64,000 nt of DNA from Taishania sp037189645 (GTDB lineage: Bacteria > Bacteroidota > Bacteroidia > Flavobacteriales_D > Crocinitomicaceae): assembly GCA_037189645.1 (NCBI GenBank), contig JBBCIY010000002.1, positions 1 through 64,000 on the forward strand. Direction: 5' to 3'. The first letter of the stretch is position 1, and every line of letters starts with the position of its first letter. Shown here piece by piece: positions 9,801 through 16,578 of the stretch. The notes under the pieces were generated by a model, which saw only the letters and a list, made by a program, of their open reading frames with translations, made no database searches and was not told the DNA's origin. The translations under genes were made by a program, and so were the position numbers.

Positions 9801-12800
9801 CAGCTCCTGCTGTGAGCTTCCCAGTATATAATTGCTGAAAAGCGTATGGAAGACGGGATTTGAGACCGAAGACATCACAGGAACCAGGTCATAGACTCCT
9901 TCTTTTATTTTAACATACATGCGGGTGTACAGCTCTGTGACTGGCTCTTTCGAAGGATTGTTCGGATCTCTGAAATAGGAATTCAGTACCAGTTTGTCTG
10001 CTTCCTGCTGAGACAAATTGCCATTCAGCGGGCTGTCCAGCTTAAAGATAATGACATTATTGGGTACCAGGCTGATGTCAAACTGTCCGAATACTCCATT
10101 GTATAAGGAAGAGGGCTGCTTATCGAAGATCTCTTTTTGAATAGCCGGTCCGAAAGGAGACGGAATTCCGTTTTCAGACAACAAATTGCTCAGGCTTCCG
10201 TAATTGTGGTGAAATGTTTCTTCCATTGCTCCGCCTCCCGCTCTGTTTACCCCGTTCCACGACTGGTCCTTGCGGATCTTAAAAAAGTCGAACAGATCCG
10301 TCATGCGGTAGACGTCAAAGTTTCGCATCGATCGTTCATCCTGTACATACGCATAGCTGTCCGATTCATAGTCAATTTCGATTCTTCCTCCCATCGGGTT
10401 CGTGATCGCTGTTAGCTTCCATGCCCTGGCTGCCTGGTTGGCTTCATCCGCTCTTTGATCCGCGTAAGGATACAGATCATTCGGTTTTATAGTCGTATTG
10501 GGCTTATTCTGCCCCCATGCGTCTGTATTCGCGTAGCTGAATGGAGGATTGTCCGCACCGGATGCGTATTCGAAGTGGATGGAGCTCAATGCATTTTCAT
10601 AGGAGTCCCCGTTAAAGATACGGATTTCTTCCAACGTCAGCTTTCCGGAAGGAAGGCCGGATCCGTTATACGTATTCAGGTTGCCGGGAGCTCCCGGGCA
10701 GAGGGTATAATTATGGTAGAACCGGATCGTTTGCAGCGGGAGAGCATTGGGATTGGTCTTTTTTTCCTGCCGGTTGTAAACAACGATCTTTGATAACCGC
10801 TTCATCGGCTTATCCTCCTGCAGGATTCCGTTCTCGTCTGCTGAATAGGCATCTTTCCTGTCATCCAGGTGGAATTCAACGACCAGGTTCTTGGTTTCGA
10901 TGCTGTGGGTGTACCAGATCTCACTTTCCTGGTACGTATAGTTTGCCAGGTTATCCCGGTTTGTCCCCAAAGCACCTTTCGCATAAAACGCTTTTTTACC
11001 GGATGAACTGGTGCCGCTTATCGGAAAACGTGTTCCGTACAAGTTGTCAGGACCATACGCACGTGTATACTTGAACAGGTAATAATTTCCCACATCATCA
11101 ATGGTTGGTCCGTCATTTTGGCGGTCGATGTAATCGGAACTTACCACCTGTGTGAGCAGGAATGCCTGTGCATAAGGAGGTAGCGTGGTCTTGTCAAAAT
11201 ACTTTCGGATTGACAGGCTGTTATTTATCGAATTATCACCGGATTGGTATTCGATGATACCGGAAGGAATTCCATTCTCAGTAAGCTCAGGCCGTCCCTC
11301 ACAGGAAAAGGTTACCTCACTTTTACGATAGTTGTAGACAGGGATTCCGTACTGGTACCTTACACCATTCGGTGTTACAACATCCACAGCAGAAATGTGG
11401 TTGTTCTTCTTTTGAGAATCTGACCGGTTGATCAGAGTTTCATTTCCGGAAGGAGAAACAGATTGGTAGTGGCTGACAGATGCGGGTGTTCCGGGTGCTG
11501 TCAGCTCAGCAACGGTAGCCGGCTTGAAATAAATATCGGAATAAGTACGTCCATGAAAAGAATTGAGACCAGAACTGGTAACATTGCTGTTTTTTACCTT
11601 TAAGTAATTGTCCTGCTCCATTTGGTTGCCAATGGCATTGATATCAAAATAATCCGCAGTATTCCCGTTGACCATTTCCCATGGTTGCATATCAACAGGA
11701 GCAACACTCCCAATTGGCTTAAAATAAACCGTATTGTCGAACAAGTGAGATGGTGCTTCTGACGTAAATTCAAGCAGGTTTCCGCCATTGTTCCAGTTTC
11801 CGGAATTCTGGTTCGCTTTCATTGTTGCAGTGCTGTATGCAATACCGAAACCGATGGTCATCGGAGGAGTATAGGTGACTCCGATAGCCATTCCGGAAAC
11901 GTCATCGTCCGAGTACAATTGACTGTCATTATTGAAGGTGCTTTCCGAATCCGGGTCGTAATAGGTGCCATAATCGGTCCTCATCCCGCGGAATGTTCCG
12001 TTGATCCCCATCCCGTTTACGTAGAAAACATCGTGGGTCTGTACGGAAAACGGCAGAGTACGCATTTCTTCGGAATATTCATTTTCAACCCCTCGGTTGA
12101 AGTCCATCATTGGGAAGTAATTTCCTAAATAGGATTTACGCTTCCCCGAGTGAAAATAACCGTATGCAGGATGGAAGATCTTTTTGTCATTTTCCAGGTG
12201 ATACAGCATCTTTGAGGAGCTGTTGTAATCCTGGCGGAGGTATCCCGCTCTCATTGATACTCCAGGGAGAGTTGTTCCTGCATAAAAGTCCATTTCAAAA
12301 TTATAGCTGTCGGTAGCACTGTTGAAATAAACTCTGGGAAGGGAGGTGGCTGTTCCATAAGTAAACGTAGAAGAGGACGAAGCTTTTGCATTCATAGGGC
12401 CAAGCGTACTGAATGAAACAGACTGGTTTTGCATACCATAACGGGAGTTTTTGGTTCGGTTATAGCTGACACCGCCAATAGCACCTGTACCTGCTCCGAT
12501 ATTTCCCGTGGCATTTAATCCCAGGCCAAATGTGGAGCCGATCCCGTTTTTTGAATCATAGGACATTCCCAGGTTGACCGAAGGAGACAAGAACAGGGCG
12601 TCACTTGCAATGGAATACCGGGCAGAAACCCCGATGTTCAGGTCGTATGTTTTTCCTGTGCCGAGGTAATTATTGTTATACTTCCCTCCCAGAAAGGAAA
12701 CTCCGATCCCGGCTCCGAAGCTACTTCCCATTCCGAATCCTATACTGGTGTACCCCCCGTTTTTATTTCCTGTAACAACCAGGTTTTCCTGATTGAACTC

Positions 12801-13325
12801 CCGGGTAATTACATCCTCTCCATTAAAATCATCCGGAATCCCGCGCATATCCCTGGAAATTGAACCAACATTCAGGTTCCAGCCCAATCCCACCCAGGAA
12901 GCTTCGTCCAGCATGGAAACATTTGAATTATAGGTCAGTGTAACAGGGTAGCCTTCTGCATCAACCAACGGGATTGAATAGGAAAAATCACCTGTAAATT
13001 TATCCACCATACCGTCAGTACTTGTAATGGAAAATCCCGAAACTTCCGGCTGGGCACCTGATGATGAATGAGTGGCAGGTGAGTACGGCGCAGCAGAAAT
13101 GACTGCATCCTTTTCCCATGTTTCCGACGCTTGGGTCGCATGAGATTTCTCCATAAAAACGGTCCTGGTAACTCCTGTTGTCAGAAACTCTGTGTACGCA
13201 TGATCCGGATATGACAATGAACGCATCGCATAGATGGATGGAACCATTGTGTCTAGTAATAAGACATATACCAATAAGATATGAATTGTCTTTTTGAAAA
13301 ATGAAGGACGATGAATGGTTTGCAT
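6876..13325 (-). CDS. Giant secreted SpvB-like / RHS-partner protein, 2149 aa
   Basis: The start at 13325 is chosen because it gives a good signal peptide (MQTIHRPSFF then a hydrophobic run ending PSIYA) and lies 8 bases after the upstream stop; the longer frame from 13448 would overlap that gene by 115 bases. Residues about 106-167 hold a conserved block (VDKFTGDFSYSIPLVDAEG, WVGLGWNLNVGSISRDMRG, IPDDF) that resembles the N-terminus of SpvB/TcB-type and Bacteroidetes RHS-associated proteins. A glycine-rich beta region follows (about 175-300), then a long middle without recognised domains. Near residues 1950-2100 there is a carbohydrate-binding-like jelly-roll segment (PGKYVIGAWIHG, GWRRVEGVFTIPPG, VFFDDLRIHPFLAGM), and the C-terminus (YYNYDENLNLVRIRVETVEG) resembles a YD repeat. 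There is no RHS core of its own, so it probably works with the following RHS gene. Function is inferred; family resemblance is by eye. Confidence 0.85.
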   Translation of the reverse strand: MQTIHRPSFFKKTIHILLVYVLLLDTMVPSIYAMRSLSYPDHAYTEFLTTGVTRTVFMEKSHATQASETWEKDAVISAAPYSPATHSSSGAQPEVSGFSITSTDGMVDKFTGDFSYSIPLVDAEGYPVTLTYNSNVSMLDEASWVGLGWNLNVGSISRDMRGIPDDFNGEDVITREFNQENLVVTGNKNGGYTSIGFGMGSSFGAGIGVSFLGGKYNNNYLGTGKTYDLNIGVSARYSIASDALFLSPSVNLGMSYDSKNGIGSTFGLGLNATGNIGAGTGAIGGVSYNRTKNSRYGMQNQSVSFSTLGPMNAKASSSSTFTYGTATSLPRVYFNSATDSYNFEMDFYAGTTLPGVSMRAGYLRQDYNSSSKMLYHLENDKKIFHPAYGYFHSGKRKSYLGNYFPMMDFNRGVENEYSEEMRTLPFSVQTHDVFYVNGMGINGTFRGMRTDYGTYYDPDSESTFNNDSQLYSDDDVSGMAIGVTYTPPMTIGFGIAYSTATMKANQNSGNWNNGGNLLEFTSEAPSHLFDNTVYFKPIGSVAPVDMQPWEMVNGNTADYFDINAIGNQMEQDNYLKVKNSNVTSSGLNSFHGRTYSDIYFKPATVAELTAPGTPASVSHYQSVSPSGNETLINRSDSQKKNNHISAVDVVTPNGVRYQYGIPVYNYRKSEVTFSCEGRPELTENGIPSGIIEYQSGDNSINNSLSIRKYFDKTTLPPYAQAFLLTQVVSSDYIDRQNDGPTIDDVGNYYLFKYTRAYGPDNLYGTRFPISGTSSSGKKAFYAKGALGTNRDNLANYTYQESEIWYTHSIETKNLVVEFHLDDRKDAYSADENGILQEDKPMKRLSKIVVYNRQEKKTNPNALPLQTIRFYHNYTLCPGAPGNLNTYNGSGLPSGKLTLEEIRIFNGDSYENALSSIHFEYASGADNPPFSYANTDAWGQNKPNTTIKPNDLYPYADQRADEANQAARAWKLTAITNPMGGRIEIDYESDSYAYVQDERSMRNFDVYRMTDLFDFFKIRKDQSWNGVNRAGGGAMEETFHHNYGSLSNLLSENGIPSPFGPAIQKEIFDKQPSSLYNGVFGQFDISLVPNNVIIFKLDSPLNGNLSQQEADKLVLNSYFRDPNNPSKEPVTELYTRMYVKIKEGVYDLVPVMSSVSNPVFHTLFSNYILGSSQQELTPSYGAMPPSPQGNYEYGYVIVDPVHTGAREKKGTDKVKKGTIAMHPMQLTALEYARATLVDKVYGSDPDSEGDMSIDWKVFFGNDMYKYMVSDAGYCTEFTGNRSCIRLNEPDYTKYGGGTRVKEIRYFDNWEQLSGEYNSQYSWRYKYSTTINREEYSTGVAAFEPMAIIDENPFNDWIKYVNIKKKFPDENRFVPGPVDYQLYPKPVVGYEKVEVTFIEAGNYGKSVTKYYTAKDHPTVSRSTTIDKSAKIKKNNIITGKVRDIYGITQGYVTETNDFHGKIRLAEVSKKNLQNEDITISKTVYDYYGKGEQVKMAERSGEIKMYNAAIEYDIHADSKYYTDENKFFQMGLDFVLNWTPLFGFYPNFSPIFSMGSRERAFYSHALIKHINYSAVLKSVTTEYLGSVNTTQTTVFDIYTGTPVVSQLTDEYNDRLYQVNYPSHWKYKELRELDGANGRSTTINLGLNGYFTPSPVNANDALTPGDIVLVDGYRLQVSQNWPWPEDGRLFLVTPEDGSIYIPTASGDRPVVILKSARDNRLLETMQGFTTKVNPATGTFITCPENQILSASAITYRDRLSSECFCNELTPGMQYNPYNYGMRGDLVVDRQFAWQSERAADDPHGIRFDGAYRTNNPSEANFVLFYESDNAGKWSPIHSASHSGHSTSDPYRNWRPLGNSTLFDKYANAVEAKDQINVYSSVLTGYGDTYNALVTAQAVNAMRRQIAFDGFEDYTLVEGDLRCRSTVPGSSHFDYFQVTTEPESGISIDHTVRHSGLASLKINASKTAAVTKTISSSGVCSPVELTDVIVEKGVGMDSCACLPTFSPTPGKYVIGAWIHGNPQTSQVEVQIAGGGTFAFQPDGPEIDGWRRVEGVFTIPPGAGAITVSLKNAHTSAAVFFDDLRIHPFLAGMQTTVYDPVTFLPLATHDGYNFTTYYNYDENLNLVRIRVETVEGIKTVMEQESGSLKSYPIHE

Positions 13326-13333
13326 GAATAGAA

Positions 13334-15106
13334 TTAATTTTTGTAAAAGAATCGTAAATAGCGTTTGTCGCCTTTGCTGTTGGAAACTTCCAGTATATAA
13401 TATTCTCCTGTGGCTATTCCCGGGATAGAAGAGATATCCAGAATCCACCGGTTGTCGTCAAAGTTCAACGGCAACGGAGCTACAGAGCCATTCAGGACCA
13501 CTCCGTCTATATCCGAACTTTCAAGGACCATGTGATGTTTATCATAAATAGTAAAAGGAAGGTACTTTGACGCGTCCAGCTCATAGGGTTCGTCCATTGT
13601 AAATTTCAGCTTCCCATCCATAGCATACGAATATCCTCCGTCCAGTGCCCGTTTCATTTCTGAATAAGAAAGGCAATGAGCATTGTAGGTGCTGACCCGG
13701 AAATTGATTTTCGGACGTTGACTGAGATTTGTTGCGTCTGATGAATAGTATCGTTGATATTTAGTAATGTTATCATAAGTGGTTAACCGAAATAACCATC
13801 CATAATTATGACTATTGTCTTCTTGAATATTTTCCAATGGTCCCAGTAAGTCAAAGAAAAAATCAGAATTGGAAACTGTTATTGCCGGCATATTTAATGC
13901 CAACGGTGACATACTGTAATCGGGAATAGAGGAATAAGTCACTATGTTTTCACTCCAATCTGATATTACATAGTGCAGACGTGCATTATTGTTAGAATAT
14001 GTAGGTGATAGTTGAGTACTGGATCTTAACTGTAATTGTCCTTTATTTAAATTAAGTTCTGAATCAATCCATAGTCTGAACCGAAGCAGACTGGATCTTC
14101 CATCATACTCATTTCCGTATCCTTCACGTTCGTAAGCTTCCATCATTTGGTAATTACCATAATTTACATCTGTATAATTAATCCTGTCTTGTAGCATTGC
14201 ATCATCAATAAAATCAGGTCCGGGGTTAAATTCTATTTCCTTTTCCGCGCAATTTTCTCCGATCAGGAAAGCATAATAAAACGGTTCTGTACCTGCTATG
14301 GAGCTGGTAACTCTCAACCCGTACCAGCCATACGAAACCCCTGTCAGATTCAAAGCCGTTTTTCCGGGCATCATCCCATTCTTGTTGTACCATTGATAGG
14401 TATACGTTCCTCCCGGGCCGTCTGCCAGGACAGGACTGATGGAACCATCGCTTGCCCCGGGAGAACTCTCATGATTGATCACCGCATCCGTAACGGACAT
14501 CGGGATATAAAAGGAAATTTCCAGCCTGGGATGATAAGCAGGGTCTGCATAATCGTCAGACCGGAATATATAATGTTTATTAGCATTCTCTGTTTCATTA
14601 TTGTGATAGAGCATCCAGCCATTATTCGGATACACTCCGGCAATCATATTCTGAACATGATTCTTTACATCAATGTTTAGCCACCCCTGAAAGTCAAGTA
14701 GTGAAGACGTTACTTGCTGAGTATTCGTATAGGAAGGTTGATTCGTCCACGAAACACTATTTTCCTGCCACGGAGCTGTAATACGGGCAGTATGAATGAC
14801 TGGGTTTCCAACCCTGGAGTTAGGATATAATTTAAGCGTAGCTCTGGTGATAATCGCGTTCTCGGGAACAACACCTGATAAGTTAAATTCCACAAAAGTC
14901 CTGTAAGTAGAATAAAAAGGAGAAACGATCAACACCCTTCCGGCTGTAACTACGGGGGCCGATGAAGATACAGTTGAAGTCGGATCCATAGAATTTGCAC
15001 CGGTACATTTCCCGGAAATGAAAGTAGTGCTTTGTATCTGGGACAATGAGAAGTAACCCGGCAACAGGAATAACAGGATCACTGTCAGTAACGACGTAAA
15101 TTTCAT
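13334..15106 (-). CDS. Secreted DNRLRE-domain protein with SprB-like repeat, 590 aa
   Basis: A signal peptide (MKFTSLLTVILLFLLPGYFSLSQ) precedes a first DNRLRE/CBM96-like domain (about residues 25-200: RTFVEFNLSGVVPENAIITRATLKLY in pieces, WQENSVSWTNQP, GWMLYHNNE, HPRLEISFY). Residues about 203-285 resemble a SprB repeat (SSPGASDGSISPVLADGPGG, YTYQWYNKNG). A second DNRLRE-like domain spans about 290-470 (SSLLRFRLWID, WSENIVTYSSIPDY, RPKINFRVS). The last 110 residues form a separate beta domain ending GEYYILEVSNSKGDKRYLRF. DNRLRE domains are found on secreted, surface-attached proteins, often next to RHS genes in Bacteroidota. It sits between a small secreted protein gene (28-base gap) and the SpvB-like giant (8-base gap), so it is probably an accessory or anchoring component of that module. 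Confidence 0.8.
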   Translation of the reverse strand: MKFTSLLTVILLFLLPGYFSLSQIQSTTFISGKCTGANSMDPTSTVSSSAPVVTAGRVLIVSPFYSTYRTFVEFNLSGVVPENAIITRATLKLYPNSRVGNPVIHTARITAPWQENSVSWTNQPSYTNTQQVTSSLLDFQGWLNIDVKNHVQNMIAGVYPNNGWMLYHNNETENANKHYIFRSDDYADPAYHPRLEISFYIPMSVTDAVINHESSPGASDGSISPVLADGPGGTYTYQWYNKNGMMPGKTALNLTGVSYGWYGLRVTSSIAGTEPFYYAFLIGENCAEKEIEFNPGPDFIDDAMLQDRINYTDVNYGNYQMMEAYEREGYGNEYDGRSSLLRFRLWIDSELNLNKGQLQLRSSTQLSPTYSNNNARLHYVISDWSENIVTYSSIPDYSMSPLALNMPAITVSNSDFFFDLLGPLENIQEDNSHNYGWLFRLTTYDNITKYQRYYSSDATNLSQRPKINFRVSTYNAHCLSYSEMKRALDGGYSYAMDGKLKFTMDEPYELDASKYLPFTIYDKHHMVLESSDIDGVVLNGSVAPLPLNFDDNRWILDISSIPGIATGEYYILEVSNSKGDKRYLRFFYKN

Positions 15107-15134
15107 GCTTTAATCTTTATTTTTGGGAATCAAA

Positions 15135-15536
15135 CTAATTTGGTTGTGTACTGACGATCGGCAGGTTCATTCCCTGGTAATTACGTACCAGTACATCCAC
15201 ACGGTAACTTCTGCCTTGCTCTATCCCTCCCAATAGATCAACCGTAATAATTCCTGCGTTATTCAATCCATTATCCAGAACAGACTGAAGGGTATGCTTG
15301 ACTTTATTAACCGGGTATCCCGTCTGCTCGTCATAAGCCGTTACAATGATCTCCCCGAAAAAGTCAAAGTCATTGACCCATGTCTCTGTACGGATGATCT
15401 GAACGGAAAGCGAATCTCCTTCTTCCGTTTGTACATCCACCATTTCAAAATGCGCACTTACGGAAATACTGTCCAGCTGGCAGAAAGCGGGAAAACAGCT
15501 GATAAGAAATAAAAACAGGAATGATAGTTTCTTCAT
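15135..15536 (-). CDS. Small secreted protein of the RHS operon, 133 aa
   Basis: I do not recognise the family. It has a clear signal peptide (MKKLSFLFLFLISCFPAFCQ), and the mature part of about 113 residues is acidic and looks all-beta. It contains VNDFDFFGEIIVTAYDEQTG and ends NYQGMNLPIVSTQPN. It is the first gene of the operon, 28 bases upstream of the DNRLRE gene, and its position suggests a secreted accessory to the RHS module. A TACATTCG sequence about 70 bases upstream on the minus strand could be its -7 promoter box, but no convincing -33 element was seen. Confidence 0.7.
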   Translation of the reverse strand: MKKLSFLFLFLISCFPAFCQLDSISVSAHFEMVDVQTEEGDSLSVQIIRTETWVNDFDFFGEIIVTAYDEQTGYPVNKVKHTLQSVLDNGLNNAGIITVDLLGGIEQGRSYRVDVLVRNYQGMNLPIVSTQPN

Positions 15537-15763
15537 GGTTACTTTAGTAAGAATTGAAACATTTAACTAATACGATGATAATTTTGTTAAAAAATGCCGC
15601 GAATGTATCTGTTTTATTGTGATTATCCAAATGCAAAAAGAAAAAAATGTGTCACATAAACGATTTGTCAGCATGAGGTTAATCATTTTGTAATACTGCA
15701 ACAGTTCTTCCCCGATTGTTGCACATGGCAATGTACTGTACAAGGCAAAATTAAAGCCGGCTG

Positions 15764-16522
15764 CTAAATCCCGAATGTCAGCCCGAAGCTGGCTCCGATT
15801 GCTGTTCCCTTATGGATGTACGGGTTTGTTTTCCAATAGCTGGATGTCAGTTGGTGGCGGTATTCGAACATCGCATAAACGCCTACCCTTTTGCTGAGGC
15901 TGTAGTGAAAACCGGCATTTCCGATTACGGAAACACCAAATGTGTTGATGCCGTTAATGGTCTTTACTTCGTTGGTTGTGGTGGTACCGTTCTGGTTGAC
16001 GTAAGTTTCCGTGCGCTTGTATTTCATCTGCATGTGGGGGATTACTCCTGCACCAACCTGGATCCTGAACCGGTTAATATCGTGCTTGAAATAAAACTTG
16101 ATGGGTACTCCTATCCAGGAATGGCGGTTGGTATAGGTATGGCTTGAATCAACGTCTGAAAAGCTGTACTGCTCACCGTTCCTGAGAAAAGAAATGCCCG
16201 CTTCCCACATGAAATACCTGGAGATGTCGCTGGAAAATCCCAGGTGAAATGACCAGTAGGATTTGCTTTTTTCATCGGCACGGCTACCCAGGCTGTCGGC
16301 GAATAATTCGTCCTTGTTGGGTTCCAGTACCCTGAACGTGCTGGCGTAAGTTGTTCCGAAAAATACCCGCATGGAATAGTCAGTGCTGTCAGAATGCACT
16401 TTTTTTACCTTTTCCTTCTTTTCTTTTTTTTCTTCCGGCTGATTTCCACCAATTTGAATCTGGCCAAATGTAAAAGATGTTAAATTGTTAAGAAAAAAAA
16501 CCAGGATTAAAATTCGTTTCAT
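15764..16522 (-). CDS. Outer-membrane beta-barrel protein, 252 aa
   Basis: The N-terminal signal peptide (MKRILILVFFLNNLTSFTFG) is followed by a lysine/glutamate-rich linker (EEKKEKKEKVKKVHSD) and then alternating beta strands typical of small PorT/OmpW-like barrels: FFGTTYASTFRVL, SFHLGFSSDISRYFMWEAG, IGVPIKFYFKHD, FRIQVGAGVIPHMQMKYKR, GVSVIGNAGFHYSLS, GVYAMFEYRHQLTSSYW, ending in the aromatic/hydrophobic strand GAAFGLTF-like (GASFGLTFGI) expected for BAM recognition. The gene is divergent from the AsmA-like gene with only 56 bases between the starts. The exact role of the barrel is unknown. Confidence 0.75.
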   Translation of the reverse strand: MKRILILVFFLNNLTSFTFGQIQIGGNQPEEKKEKKEKVKKVHSDSTDYSMRVFFGTTYASTFRVLEPNKDELFADSLGSRADEKSKSYWSFHLGFSSDISRYFMWEAGISFLRNGEQYSFSDVDSSHTYTNRHSWIGVPIKFYFKHDINRFRIQVGAGVIPHMQMKYKRTETYVNQNGTTTTNEVKTINGINTFGVSVIGNAGFHYSLSKRVGVYAMFEYRHQLTSSYWKTNPYIHKGTAIGASFGLTFGI

Positions 16523-16551
16523 GAAATCTCTTTATATTCACATAGATTTTC

Positions 16552-16559
16552 CAAAAATA
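16552..16559 (-). promoter_or_regulatory. Putative -7 box (TAnnTTTG) for the barrel gene
   Basis: On the minus strand the sequence is TATTTTTG, matching the Bacteroidota -7 consensus. It lies 29 bases upstream of the ATG at 16522, which gives a short 5' leader. The -33 element is not clear. Confidence 0.4.
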
Positions 16560-16578
16560 TCGAAAAAAAACGTCAATT

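Noticed and set aside
8628..9815. A 395-codon plus-strand ORF antisense to the SpvB-like giant gene
   Set aside because: It is a shadow of the coding frame on the minus strand; the translation is rich in Val, Phe and Cys without any domain, and it lacks a promoter or RBS.
13326..13448. A 41-codon extension of the SpvB-like gene
   Set aside because: It overlaps the DNRLRE gene and hides the clear signal peptide that starts at 13325.
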